Assembly (NCBI RefSeq): GCF_947179515.1
Contig: NC_067480.1
Location: 10,986,201 to 11,050,200 of the forward strand
Direction of reading: 5' to 3'
DNA: 64,000 bases
From: Apodemus sylvaticus
Taxonomy: Eukaryota > Chordata > Mammalia > Rodentia > Muridae
In this document: positions 37,381 to 49,419 of the stretch, in pieces
Position numbering within the stretch: the stretch's first letter is position 1
Layout of the letters: each line of letters opens with the position of its first letter
Position numbers and translations under genes: made by a program
The notes under the pieces: generated by a model
The model's input: the letters and a program-made list of their open reading frames with translations, nothing else
What the model was told of the DNA's origin: nothing
Databases searched by the model: none

Positions 37381-37537
37381 TTTTTTTTTTTTCCCCCTTG
37401 GTTTTTCGAGACAGGGTTTCTCTGTGTATCCCTGGCTGTCCTGGAACTCACTCTGTAGACCAGGCTGGTCTCAGAAATCCACCTGCCTCTGCCTCCCAGG
37501 TGCTGGGATTAAAGGCCTGTGCCACCACTGCCCGGCT
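37381..37537 (-). mobile_element. full-length B1 SINE
   Basis: T12 then 'TTTTCGAGACAGGGTTTCTC', 'CTGGAACTCACTCTGTAGAC', 'GTGCTGGGATTAAAGGCCTG' and CACCACTGCCCGGC form a complete, only lightly diverged B1 in reverse. It is the best-preserved B1 in the window, with Pol III boxes apparently intact. The flanking CTGCTG direct repeat is a weak target-site duplication candidate. Confidence 0.93.
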
Positions 37538-37768
37538 CTGCTGCTTCTTAATGTGTGGTTCATTCTCACTTTAAACGGCTGGGATGGCCAATCAGAATCG
37601 CCACCACCAAGGTCACATGACCCTATGCCTACCCCTGTGATGAAGGCCCTTCCACAGTGGTTACCCCTCCCCCTTGCATTGCACCGTGTTGGTTGGCCTC
37701 TTGTGTTGGGTCTATGTGTTCTGTGGATTGTGTGAGCTAAAATGAGTGTGGCCTTTTTTCCCTTGTGT

Positions 37769-37811
37769 TTTTTTGTTTGTTTGTTTGTTTTTGTTTTTGT
37801 TTTTGTTTTTA
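37769..37811. repeat. (TTTG)n / T-rich simple repeat
   Basis: TTTTGTTTGTTTG units grading into TTTTTG units. Low complexity only. Confidence 0.9.
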
Positions 37812-38304
37812 CTTATTCCCGTTGGAAATTTAAAGTAACAAAAATACAATTTAGAAAGAGAAAAATGATAAACATATGAAATAATGTATAAAAAAGTTGT
37901 CTTACATGAAAAAATAGGAAATGGGAATGGACATTTTAATTCCATCAAATTGAAATATTTATCGATTCACCTGGGTCAGTGTCGGTCCACGTAAGGCCTG
38001 CAGGGCGGCATTTGCATTTATGCCAAACTCAAATAGTGGTTTTGGTTGTTGGTGTTTGTTTCATCATTACTTACAGATAGTTTTTATTTTTGAAATCGCT
38101 AAATACGTAAATACTTTAAAGTTTCTCTAATGGACACAGACAGTCTCAAAGATGGTCACCGGGCAGGTACTCTTCAGGAAATCAGCTTTACGATGAACTT
38201 TTAAAGAGAATCTCCTAGGAGTAGTTTTATATTTCCTAGTAGTTTGTCCCAACGTGTCATTTTCAAAGTTTAGTTTTGGGATTCAGGAAAACTATATAAA
38301 GATA

Positions 38305-38306
<2 letters not shown>

Positions 38307-38340
<34 letters not shown>

Positions 38341-38384
38341 ATGCGCGCGCGCGCACGCTTGCATGCACGTATGTGTGTCTGTGG
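38307..38384. repeat. (TG)n-(CG)n alternating purine-pyrimidine tract
   Basis: About 16 TG units, a TTTA break, then GCGCGCGCGCGCACGC, TGCATGCACGTATGTGTGT. Nearly 75 bp alternates purine and pyrimidine, the sequence class most prone to left-handed Z-DNA. It is the only (CG)n run in the intron. Confidence 0.92.
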
Positions 38385-38675
38385 GGTGGTGTCTTAAAAT
38401 CTTTTAGATGAGGTTTTGTTTTCCCTCAAATGAAAGTATACAAGATGGCATTTTAGCACCACAAAGAACACGTGCGTGCCTCCCACATGAAATTCTCGCT
38501 TTAAAATGTACCTAAAAGGATTCCTAGGAAAGCTGGTGCCCGGAGTAGCTTCCCTTCACTACTGTGCCCGCTGCTTACAGCCTACTTTTATCTTTTCATT
38601 TTGGAAATGTGGTTTTTCCTTCTCTCTCCGTTAGATCTACTTCGTGCCCTCCAGGAAAGCCAAGGCACACATATT

Positions 38676-38914
38676 TCAGAGATTCGTTTTTTGTTTGTTT
38701 GTTTGCTTGCTTGCTTTTTAGGATTTATTTATTATTATATGTAAGTACACCGTGGCTGTCTTCAGACACACCAGAAGAGTGGTGTCAGTACGAATCTCCT
38801 TACGGATGATCGTGAGACACAATGTGGTTGCTGGGATTTGAACTCAGGACCTTAGTTAGGAAAAGCAGTCAGTGCTCTTAACCACTCAGCCTTCTGTCCA
38901 GCCCTCAGAGATTC
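38676..38914 (-). mobile_element. B2 SINE with target-site duplication
   Basis: TCAGAGATTC occurs at 38676-38685 and again at 38905-38914. Between them, on the + strand, are a TTTG/TTGC tail, 'CTGTCTTCAGACACACCAGA', 'GTGGTTGCTGGGATTTGAAC' and 'GCTCTTAACCACTCAGCC', the reverse complement of B2. The usual CTCF-like AGAAGAGGGC core is degraded to AGAAGAGTGG. Confidence 0.93.
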
Positions 38915-39995
38915 TTTGAACTGTCCAGTAAGACACTATTTCTCCTGCCTGTGGTATTCTATAGATACCATGTGCCCTTCACAGAGGGAATCCTTAAATT
39001 CAGGGTTCACAGAACGTTCTGCCTCTTCTGTCAAGAGAAATAAAAGAGAACACTAGGATGTATAACATGATGACTTCATACAGGTATTAAATAGGAAGGG
39101 ATTATATCAACCTAAAGGAAACACTCCATAGTTGCATGTGTGTGGGGGGCGCAGAGGGGGTATAGATAAGACCTAAAGTTTATACCTAGCAATCTCTGAC
39201 TTTACAGTACAGTGTTTTAAGTGTAGGCTCAATGATATCTGGTGTATCCTTGAAACTTATTCCCCTGTTTAGCTGAAGTTTTTGGTCTTAACTCATACGG
39301 GTAAATTATCCCATTGGTAGATTTTCTAAGATTGATTATGATGCTCTTAATTGCTGAGTGACAGTGGTCGAAGGTGCTTTTTGAAATACCATCTGCCTTG
39401 TCTCTGTTTGATACAGCCTGCGGTTCCTAGACAGTGTCCTTCTCTGACAGTACTTAGCAGGAAACAGTAGTGAGGCCATGTTGGGCTTTTCGTGCGTTGG
39501 ACAGAGCTCGGGCTCAACATGGAGCTGCAGTATCAGGAAGCAGCTGTTCTTTGTCTGGGTGGACAGCCATTGATTTTTAAATACTTGGGCCTCCTGATGG
39601 CATAAAAACCCATTTATGCCTCTTTAGATTAAGGTTAATTTTTGTGGTGGTTGGTGCAGATGCAGGAACAGATGCCACACACTTACTGCGGCTTTTAGCC
39701 TTACTCTTTATACTTAAAAATGAAATTTAGTTAAAAAACAAATGCATCATTAGGTCATAAAAGGAAATGGGGAATCCTTAAACAGGATGCATTGCATCAA
39801 ATAAAACCGTAATCCTTTTCCTGGTAAACCTGGGTGTTGAGGCTTTGGACATGGACTGTTAGTAATTGGTTGGGCACACACTCTGCTATGCTAATAGGTA
39901 ATACGTCCCTGAAGCGCCAATAATTTGAGAACAATGATGTTTATTCATTTTCTCAACAGAGTGAAAATGTGTTTTCAAAGCATATATGAATTTTT

Positions 39996-40041
39996 CACAC
40001 ACACAGACACACACAAACACACATGCATGCACACACATACA
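39996..40041. repeat. imperfect (CA)n microsatellite
   Basis: CA units interrupted by GAC, AAAC and ATGCATG. Confidence 0.9.
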
Positions 40042-41009
40042 TATAGTATATTAACATATAGTCCAGGTTGCTGATAGACTTGCTCAAATGTGCCACTAGT
40101 CCCCAGTCTCTGGGGAGAAGGCAGCCAGAGTGTAGGAAGGCTGTGAGTGACCCAGTGCAGAGCGACACTCTCATCTGTCTCTCTGAGTGTCTGTGTAGTG
40201 GCTTCCTCTGTGGCTGGGAAATAATTTGTAGCTTAGAGCTTGTAATGTTGGAAGACAGTCTGCTCACCTACAGATAATGTTTCATTAGCCCCTTCCAAAT
40301 TGACAGGGCTGGCTGCTTCCCTGTATTCATCTGTCGAAGCTGGAGGATTGCTCTGTTTAAGGATTCTCCCCTCAGGCCTTATTAAAGTAAATACCAGATA
40401 AACAAACCAAACTCCCAAATCAGGAAGACGGAAGATGGAACTTGGTGTCACTAAGCCACGTTGCTTCTCTCATTACCCTAGAAGGAGGATCATACTTTAG
40501 GAATATGTACATGTAATCCGACGACTCACCTCGGGACAGTACCCTTAGACCTTCTCTTATATGCTTGGCTATTGATTAATTCACTGAATCTAGGTGACCC
40601 CTTCCCCTCCAATGCAGCATTTTTTCTACTGTTGGAAGCACGCTGCAAAACTGAAAATTCCTCGTTGATGACATCATATATTTGCATCAAGATAATCAGC
40701 CACTGCCTACTTAACTAACCCCTATTGAATTTAAGTAGGATGACAACTGGGAAGTGTCCCTTAGTGAATGAACTTGTTTGGGATATGAGGAAGGAGTTGA
40801 GGAAATGATGTCTCTGAGCCTGTCAGCATGTTTCCTGTTTAAGTAATGACTGGCAAGCTCAGGTGAAGTCTAGCTGTATGTGGGGGCATACCTGACCTTT
40901 TATTTTGAGATTCTAGCCGGCTATTCTTCATTGTTAGTAGTTTTGGATAACACCAACTGCGTGCAACAACCGCACGCAGCAAGTTAAGGGTTTTTTGTTG
41001 TTGTTGTTG

Positions 41010-41011
41010 TT

Positions 41012-41078
<67 letters not shown>

Positions 41079-41109
41079 CTTTCTTTCTCTCTTTCTCTCT
41101 CTTTCTCTC

Positions 41110-41140
<31 letters not shown>

Positions 41141-41157
41141 TTCTCTCTTTCTTTCTC

Positions 41158-41236
<79 letters not shown>
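41010..41236. repeat. long (TTTC)n with internal (TC)/(TTTCTC) core
   Basis: About 225 bp of uninterrupted pyrimidine. Pure TTTC units at both ends (41010-41078 and 41157-41236) flank a CTCT/TTTCTC core, giving a near mirror-symmetric layout. It is preceded by (TTG)5. Long polypyrimidine mirror repeats can form intramolecular triplexes. All ORFs across it are translations of the repeat. Confidence 0.97.
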
Positions 41237-41372
41237 AAAGTAGTCTTTCTCCTGGTTTGGTTCTCATGGGAGATAGAAGGCTAGAGCCCGTGGAGACAGT
41301 TTAATCTCAAATAGTTTTTGGCAATACTGCCAGAGTGCTTCATGGTTTCATTTTACTCTGTTGGCTGTGGAT

Positions 41373-41566
41373 CTTCTTCTTCTTCTTCTTCTTCTTCTTC
41401 TTCTTCTTCTTCTTCTTCTTCTTCTTCTTCTTCTTCTTCTTCTTCTTCTTCTTCTTCTTCTTCTTCTTCTTCTTCTTTCTCCTCCTCCTCCTTCTCCTTC
41501 TCCTCCTCCTTTTCTTCCCCCCTCCTCTTCCCCCCTCTTCCTCTTCCTCTCCTCCTGTTCTCCCAC
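41373..41566. repeat. (TTC)n triplet repeat grading into CTC/CCT-rich tract
   Basis: About 34 uninterrupted TTC units (41373-41475) are followed by about 90 bp of CTCCTC, CTTCTC and CCCTCTTCC units. The RNA-sense strand is UUC and the template is GAA. The poly-Ser, poly-Phe, poly-Leu and poly-Glu reading frames here are artefacts. Confidence 0.97.
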
Positions 41567-42129
41567 TTAGAAATTATCTTACTATCCATTTCTGTGATCA
41601 TAAGTGACATGTGGTGCTTGCTGCATCCTTGGTTCCCTAGCTTTGAAGGTGCTAATAACTGGGAGAACTTATTCTTAGCATCCTCGGCCATCCGAGTACA
41701 AAACTCCGGCTCCATGCTGCTGAGTGAGTGCGGTGCAGAACACTTGGCTGTCTCACCGGTGCACACAGCAGATTGAAGAGGGAGCGCCATGTCCTAGCCC
41801 TTACTGCATGTGAAGCCTTTGTTTGTAGAATGCCCTTGTCACTGGCACCTTCATCTTGTCCATGAGAAAACAAGACGCAGAGACGAGGACTCTCTCTGCA
41901 CCATCAGAAAGCAGCCGAATCGGGATTAAAAACCCTGGTAGTTTATGCCATTAGCCAGCCTCTGCAAACGTGCTGCCCCCGCCCATGCAGGCTGTTGAAA
42001 CCGGCACATCATTATGGACTCCATTATGAAGTTTACCAGAGTTTATCCTTGGCCCTCCGCACCTCTGTCATCCTCAAAGTAGTCGCAGTCAGGAAAATAT
42101 TAATTCTAACACCATTTGTTTAGGGCTGC

Positions 42130-42131
<2 letters not shown>

Positions 42132-42168
<37 letters not shown>
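42132..42168. repeat. (TG)n microsatellite
   Basis: About 18 TG units. Confidence 0.96.
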
Positions 42169-42394
42169 TGTTTGCAAAGCTTGAGATGGCGAGAAGGCAC
42201 AAATACTCAGATTGTTGTTATTTAAATGAAAGACCCTCGAGTGGGAGAAGAGTTCTTACTGGAAGGGGCAAATAGAAGGGAGAGACATTTTAATTTCAAA
42301 AAAGAAAAACGTTTGCACAGTAATAAGTGAGGTCAGCATGGCTCTTTACCACCCATTGACCACAAGCCTCCCTTGTCCTTGGTTGCTGATTTTT

Positions 42395-42603
42395 CAGCAT
42401 TTATTTTATTTTTTATTTTTATTTATTTTTATTTATATGAGTACATGTAAGCTGTCTTCAGACACACACCAGAAGAGGGCATCAGGCCCCATTATAGATG
42501 GTTGTGAGCCACCATGTGGTTGCTGGGAATTGAACTCAGCACCTCTGGAAGAGCAGTCAGTGTTCTTACCCGCTGAGCCATCCCTTCAGCCCAGCATTTA
42601 TTT
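42395..42603 (-). mobile_element. B2 SINE with target-site duplication and CTCF-like motif
   Basis: CAGCATTTATTT occurs at 42395-42406 and 42592-42603. The body on the + strand reads 'CACCAGAAGAGGGCATCAGG', 'GGTTGTGAGCCACCATGTGG', 'GCTGGGAATTGAACTCAGCA' and 'GCTGAGCCATCCCTTCAGCC': a young-looking B2 in reverse. CCAGAAGAGGGCAT at 42469-42482 fits the CTCF core. Confidence 0.95.
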
Positions 42604-42605
42604 AT

Positions 42606-42735
42606 TTTTTTAATTGACTGTACATATGACCCACGTTTATATTATACAGCATCATGTTTTAAAGTGTGTGTGTGCATTGTGGAATAGCCCAACCATGCTA
42701 TTGACCGTGGACATGACTTCACTTTTTTTAATGTG
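42606..42735. mobile_element. ancient L1M-like fragment
   Basis: 'TTTAATTGACTGTACATATG', then 'CAGCATCATGTTTTAAAGTG' and 'GCATTGTGGAATAGCCC' follow an old L1 stretch (AATTGACATAATAATTGTACATA...TACATTGTGGAATGATCAAATC). The B2 inserted at its edge is younger. Confidence 0.5.
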
Positions 42736-43267
42736 GTTATAATACATAGGATCTCTTAGGAATTTATAGGTTTTTGATATAGTCACTAGTTATCTCCAAC
42801 ACCTTCCCCTGAATTGAACTGACATTTTGTGTCCTTGGACTGAAGCCTTTGTGTCACCCGAGGCCTATGAGATCGGCCTTCTGGCTCTTGGTCCGGTTGA
42901 GTCCTGTGGTTTTACACCCGGTATAGTTAAGATCATGAGAGATGAGTAATGTGTTGGATAAAACCTCTTGCATGAACTGAGAAGTACAAACCATTCAGGG
43001 TAGTTTTGCATTTAAAGGTGTTGAACACAAACCTAGCAATTATAACTTACTAGTTTATGTTTGAAAAACCGAGGTCTCCCCTGTTTTAAACTGATTTCAT
43101 ACAGGCACACAGTAATGTCTGAAGAGTACAGGTATACATATAATTATAATTATTTCTGACATAATTTTAATGAAAAAAAAATAAAAGTTCCCTCTATAAT
43201 TTGGATTTAGTAGCTTAAGTTTTGACCACACAAAGTGACAGAGCACCTTGCAGGCACTTGGGCATTT

Positions 43268-43379
43268 GGTATGGCCTCTGTGACAATGTGTATGTGGTAT
43301 GGCCTCTGTGACAATGTGTACATGGTATTGCCTCTGTGATTATCTGCGTTTGGTGTTGTGCCTTTGTGAGGATGTACCT
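43268..43379 (+). repeat. 28-bp minisatellite, about four units
   Basis: Units start at 43268, 43296, 43324 and 43352 with GGTATGGCCTCTGTGACAAT (units 1 and 2). These two differ only near their ends (TATGT versus TACAT). Units 3 and 4 are progressively diverged (GGTATTGCCTCTGTGATTAT; GGTGTTGTGCCTTTGTGAGG). The phase of exactly 28 bp is held for three units. Confidence 0.92.
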
Positions 43380-46300
43380 CTTCCCTCTGAGGTGTTACTC
43401 ATTGCTGTTAGCTTTCAGTCCCACAAATTAAGAGTGAAGATTGCAGTTTTCTTGATGCTGGAGGCAGGCTGGAGTCACAGGACTTCTTGTCATAGTAAAT
43501 TTTATAGATCGGGAGGACTTATCTTAACCCAAAGCTTTTGTGGGTTAAAGATTGGAGGGCATGTGGCCATACTCTTATTTTTTTTTTCTTCAGACTTTTG
43601 ATTCTCTTTTTAAAAAAACTATGAAGATTGTAGTTTTTGGTTACAGTTTATCAAAAAGAAAGTGACCAATTACAAACCCACTCACTGCCACTGGCTTTGC
43701 AGGGGGAAATTTAAGCTTCTCACATACAATGGAGGGAAAGATTCTTTGCTTAGTTCAGCATTGAGACATTTGTCCCGGTCATTATTGGCCTGAGTAAAAT
43801 AAAATAAACGAGAAGCAGGAGAAGCAGGCAAATTTTAGAAAGATTTATAGCAGGATGTTCTTATAAAACCAGAAAGTTTAAAATCTGGTTGATTTAAACC
43901 AGAAATGCTTGCTTGGCCCTCAACTATTTATAAAGCGCTAAATCCTTTTTGTGCCCTTTCTGATGGCTCGCAGATTACAGCTCTGTGTCGTCCTCGTCAC
44001 CCCCCTGACACAAGACCCCCCCTCCCCACTCTCCATGGCTGGTGGCTCTGGGGCTAAAGCTGTTGCTTTTCTTCCCCTAGACAGACCTCTTGGGACTAGC
44101 TCTTACCGAGGAAGTTCTGTTGTTGAAGACACAGGGCTGTTACCACCCATAGTCGTGAGCAGAAATTGAGTAAGAAATTCTAAGTTCCTTTAGATGTAAT
44201 AAATAATGTACTAGGATATGTCAACCCTTCTGGAAACAAATATTTTAAAATAAGGAGATTAATCAGATTGTCCCCTTTATTTAAACATGATTTTCCATTT
44301 TGCTTACGGCTCGAGGGTGTCCAGAGAGGGAACTCTACATGTAATCTGGTTAAAAGTTGGTGTGGTTTTTCTGAAGTTTCTCACTGATTTGGTATTAATC
44401 TGTAAGGAAGGAGAGAAAGCATTTTCTTGTATCCGATGTGAACATACATTGCGCTTTTGGATTGTATAAAATATTAAGTTCTATTTGTCATCTTTGCAGG
44501 AGAGCTAGGCAAGAAAACTTTGGCATGCATCTGTTTGGGCAGGGAGAAGAAGATTGAGGTCATGCTATTTTGGTGCAAGTAATTTCTTGTTTTCTTTGAT
44601 TTAACAGTAGTGTTGAACTGTAATGTCTTGGGAGCCTTAGGAGTTGTGCATACCTACACATATACACGTACTCATGCATGGCCTCATACCCACATGTACA
44701 TGAAACATGTTTTTATGGTAGTATATGAAGAACTGTACATTGCTTTTGACAAAGTATGATACAGCATCCTTTATAGCATACAGAATATCCAACATGATAG
44801 CTTAAGTGTCTCACTGAACAAAGAAGTCATAAAAACGATTAGAAAGAGGAGTATTTTAAACACTGATGCCTTTTAATATTTCCAATCAGTGCCCCTTAGT
44901 TTAATTGTCCCCTAGAAGTTTCATTTGCTCAAATCAGGATGTGCTAGCTAGCGTGACCTTGCTGTGCCTGGGCCCAGCCCTGAGAGCATCCATCCTTAGG
45001 ATAGATGCTTTTACTAACCTGGACTTCACTGTCAAGTGTGTCTGCACAGGGCTCACTTGATACATCTCCATTTCTTAATGAGGAGTTTGGTCTTAAATGT
45101 AGTGAACCTTCTCACTGTGAGGCTGTTACCTAAGGCCCAAAATCTATCATAATTACCATTTCTCTTAAACACCCATCATTAAGGAGTGCACAAAATGCTC
45201 GCCTTAAAAGGACCATCCGTGAAGATTGCCTCTTGGGTATGTGTCAGCACAAAATGAAATCCCCGGGGTTAAGAAACAGGGAGCACTCACACTGAAGAGT
45301 GGAGGAAAATCTCCACATTTAAGTACAGCCAACTGAAAGGCGGTTAATGGTTCCGTGTTGGTGCAACCACAGAGGCAGCGGGCTCTGGGCCCTGCTGAAC
45401 TTGGAGGATGATTTCTTTCTCTGGTGGTGTGTTGCCTGAGAAGCAGGAACCCATTATGACAGGAGTAGCTCGTTTTGCCCGGACGTGGATACACATCTAA
45501 CTCTGGGCTAACAATTTTAAGGAGTTGGCTTGGAGCAAAAAAAAAAAAAAAGGAAAGCAGTCATACATTAAAATAAAAACCCTGCATCATGATTTATTGA
45601 CTTTGGCTGTATCAATTTGCTAAATCACATGGATGTGATTTAGGAGGAATGTTGTTTTAAGAAGCTTTGCTCCCCTTTAATTTGACATGACTAAACCTGA
45701 AGCCTTCTGGAAACCACAGTCCAAAATGGTTCCCCCCCTTCCCCCCACCCCGGGAGTTTTCATCCATTTGCATTTAGAAATGTAACACTAGCTCTCCTGG
45801 AGGCTAAGGATTAATTCTGGAGTGTTCCTAGGCAGTGAAGGCCTCATTCCTGAACAGGGCAAGTATTATTTGACAGGGATTAAGAGCGGTCCTTCTGGGT
45901 TTCACGGTTGGAGGGTCCATGCTGACATACCTGCATCCCTCTTCTGAGTCTGGTCCCACTGCCCCCTCGTCACGTCTCTGTAGGCTGCTGTGGCCATTGA
46001 CTTTGCTTTTACACATTAGAAACCTTGCATTGCACCTTTGCAGTTCTTTCATTATTGATAAATACACTTGAGGAAATTTTGGGTTATTTTTTTTACCCCC
46101 AATCTTGAATATGGTTTCTTCTTCTAGCTTGGGTATAGGCTTCTGAAGATCCAAATTTTAATTTGCATCCCCAGTGTCAACGGGGAGCTCCGTTCTCCTG
46201 CAATCTGAGATGTCTACCTTTCTCCATTTTTTTTTTTTTTTTTTTATAAATTTTGTCAGGTATTTACACGTTGGCGGACTGTCTCCTCTCCATTGTAAAA

Positions 46301-46465
46301 CTGCAAACCACAATTTAAAAATTAGGACACCAGAGAGTTCTAAAGAGTCACAGTTGCTTGAGACTGTGTGAGGCGCTGCTAAAGGGGGCTCGACCTTTGC
46401 CCTCTGCCTGCAATCCCTCACCAGTGTCCATTTATCTTTTATTGTTTTAAAAATTGAAAACAATG

Positions 46466-46745
46466 CTTTTTATTTATTTATTTTCCTCTTTAAAAATTAA
46501 TTAATTAATTAACTTTTTCACTCCATATTTTATATCCTCCCACCCCATCCACCCTCCACATTCCACACCTCCTCCCTAACCCCTGTCTCCAAGTGGATGT
46601 CCCTACCCCCACCCCACCTGACCTCTAAACTCCCTGGGGCCTCCAGTCTCTTGAGGGTTAGTTGCATCATCTCTGAATGAACACAGACCAGGCAGTCCTC
46701 TACTGTAAGTGTGTTGGAAGCCTATATCATCTTTTATTCTTAAAT
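46466..46745 (-). mobile_element. L1 LINE 3' UTR fragment (rodent), 5'-truncated
   Basis: On the minus strand it reads 'CCTCAAGAGACTGGAGGCCC', 'CAGGGAGTTTAGAGGTCAGG', 'TGGGGTGGGGGTAGGGACAT', then GGGGTTAGGGAGGAGG and an A/TTAA-rich tail. That is a mouse L1 3' UTR and tail. No ORF2 sequence precedes it, so it is a severely truncated dead copy. Confidence 0.85.
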
Positions 46746-47994
46746 GAATGTGTATACAGTGTGGTAAAGGACTGCTAAGGTTGGCATTTCGTAAAACTTT
46801 AATAAGATTGCATGGAAACTCCTTTACCAACTTTCACTTGAAGATGTAAAGTGGTACCCAGTGCTAAAATTCTTGGAGTGAATTAAGAACGACTGGCCGG
46901 ATGCTGTCTGGATGGGAGGCCTTTGTGATGTTACCCGGGTTGAGAACAACCGAGTTCACGTGTTTTGCGCCTTTTCACACTGAGGTTGGGGGCGATGGGT
47001 AGGAAGTTCCAGGGTGAATGTACTGTCTACCTTCCCCAGACTTGGCATTCTGGGACATTTAGACCTTCCGTTGACATCACAAGCTCCTGGCCTCCTATCA
47101 CTGGCTAAAGGAACATGGCACGCAGGTGTTTAAATTATTCATCGTCATAATCGGCCTTTATGTTCCAGTGCCTGGCCAGACCTCTGTTATTCTAGTGCAT
47201 AATTGATGGTGCTCAGAAGTGGAAAAGTTAGAAAAGCAGAAGTAATGTGGTAGAGCTGGGCAGTGAGGAGGAGGGGCCGGACCCTGGGAGCTGCGGGGAC
47301 CTAGGCCACAGCTATGGGCAGAGGACGCCCCCGCCCGGGACTCAGGTCTATTTCCAGGATGTCTCCCCATTGCTTACTTTGTCCATGCAAAAAGGGACAG
47401 GGAAGAGCACAGGCCTTCTGCAGGTTCACGTCTGACCCTGGCTCCTAGTAGAACTGGTTCTGAGCAGTTTGTAGTTTTCCCTCCAGAAAAGGACCCTGAA
47501 GAAGAAAGCAGCAAGAGAAATTTAAAAGCCAGAGTGCACGTTACAGAATAAACTGTGTAAGCCACAGAAGGACTTCGCTTTATGCCTCCGTGAGCCATTT
47601 CTTGGAGAGCAAGACCTGAAAGATATTCGTCTACAATCATAAAACTGCGCTTGTCTTGAGAGTGAGTTTAGAGAAGATGAAATGCATAGAAAGAAAGAGT
47701 TGCTGAATTCTGCAGTGATTTCTACAATGTGATGTTGGCCAAGATATTTTGAAAGAATAATTTTAACCTGATTTAAATAAAATATTCTGGGCACATGAGT
47801 AGATTAGGAAAATATTTTCAAAGAATAGCTTCCACAATCAGAGGAGACATCTGCGATGGCTAAAAAGTTATGATTCCCATCCTGGGAGGGTGTTTATTTA
47901 GAAAACAGGTTCTCAGTTTTCTCTTAAAGGCTTGCTAAGGTAAGGGGCCAAGGATGGAAAAGAGGCACCCATCCTCTGGATTAAAAAGGTGAGG

Positions 47995-48068
47995 TTCTCT
48001 TCTCTTCTCTTCTCTTCTCTTCTCTTCTCTTCTCTTCTCTTCTCTTCTCTTCTCTTCTCTTCTCTTCT
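47995..48068. repeat. (TTCTC)n pentanucleotide repeat
   Basis: About 14 pure TTCTC units, then a TTCC/TTTC stretch to about 48088. Long open frames across it are repeat translations. Confidence 0.96.
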
Positions 48069-48162
48069 TCCTTCCTTCCTTTCTTTTTCTGGAATGTTTA
48101 AGGAAAGTTTGTGGAAGGCTTGGTTGGAACATCTTGTGTTTGAATAATAAAAATGTTGGAAG

Positions 48163-48168
48163 CACACA

Positions 48169-48222
<54 letters not shown>
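48163..48222. repeat. compound (CA)n(GA)n microsatellite
   Basis: About 12 CA units pass directly into about 18 GA units. The purine-rich GA part is complementary in character to the (TTCTC)n tract about 100 bp upstream. Confidence 0.96.
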
Positions 48223-48226
<4 letters not shown>

Positions 48227-48851
48227 AGAAAGGATGCTGCAGCGGAGAATAAATGAGAGAAGGCGGAGAGTAGTTTCTCAAAAGGAGAAAGGAGGGGAGA
48301 GTTGGCAGGGTGGGGGTTGGCGGGGGCAGTGCTGAGAACTCTGAAGGAACCAGGCTTTGCCAGCCTGTTCAAGAGGAGCCTTCTCGGCTGGAGTTCTTTG
48401 TATTATGCCTTTTTTTTTTTTTTGGTCTTTTCTTATGCAGAAGGATATAATAAACAAAGAAGTGAAGTATGCTAGAAAAGGAGAAAATAGAGAGTGGAGA
48501 GGGGCATAGTGGAGCGCAAGTGAGGAGAAGAGGAGATGGAGGGAAGGAGACGCGGAGGTTGGATGGAGAGATGGGGAAAGCAGGGGGAGAGGAGAGCGTC
48601 TTAGGGGAGTGGTCCTTCCCCACGCCGCTCCTCTCTGTGGGAGCTGGTCTGCTCCTGCAGGCTGGAAGGCTGTGTGGTGTCACCAGCTCCACAGCTAGCT
48701 GCCTCCAAGGAATTCCGAGAGAGACCTACAGGGGCGCCTTTTCAAGAGGTTGGGTTGCCTGCTTGCTGATGCTCCTGGTCAGCTCTGATGAACAAAAGCA
48801 AACGGATCCTGAGGAGACATTAGGCAAATCCCCACCATTCAAATGCAGCAC

Positions 48852-48875
48852 TTTTTTTTTTTTTTTTTTTTTTTT
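48852..48875. repeat. poly(T) tract
   Basis: T24 run. No SINE body adjoins it, so its origin is not clear. Confidence 0.9.
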
Positions 48876-49419
48876 ATGAAAACAGATAGCAGCTGAAACC
48901 TTGATAAACTTTTGGTAGCTCTGCACGCCTCCATGTTCTGGCTACAAGATAATTAATACTCAGTGTCAATTATAAAGTGGCCAAAGTGTTTTGGCTGTAG
49001 AGATAATTTAAGAGAGTTCAAAAGAATTCTCTCTTGTATTTTATTAGGGAGTTTACGTGTACAGATCTCCATATTATACTTCTTCATGAAATATGTGTTT
49101 TTAAAGGCAATTATTTCACATCCATCCATAGTCTAAGAGAAGGATTATTATTGTATCTCCATATGAATCAGTCTTTTTTTTTGGTGTCTAGAAAAATTAG
49201 TTGCCATATGGGTGCCTGTAAGTATAAATTCTTTCAGTTCGCCATGGAAAAATTTATGTTTCTATAAAAGATACATATGAGAATACACACATGAATTAAT
49301 ATGTGTGAGCATACTTGTATTATACATCCTATATACATGTATGTGAAGAGGAGAGGGCACATAGGTGTTAGAGCTTATTGTTCAGGGCAGATTTATGTTC
49401 AAGTGAAATTGAACTGAAA

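Noticed and set aside
38453..38473. REST/RE1-like site (TTTAGCACCAC half)
   Set aside because: The left half matches but the right half (GGACAGCGCC) is essentially absent, giving about 14 of 21 matches. Not enough for a call.
41318..41790. ORFs rich in Ser, Phe, Leu, Arg or Glu
   Set aside because: They are direct translations of the (TTC)n/(CTC)n repeat and short flanks, not genes.
43268..43379. CRISPR-like regularly spaced 28-bp repeats
   Set aside because: The units are directly adjacent with no spacers, and the locus is mammalian intron. It is a minisatellite.
45828..46154. 108-codon minus-strand ORF with protein-like composition
   Set aside because: No recognised family, no convincing splice sites or neighbouring exon. 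Length is within chance for 64 kb.
46466..46745. possible active L1
   Set aside because: Only about 280 bp of 3' UTR and tail are present; no ORF1, ORF2 or promoter.
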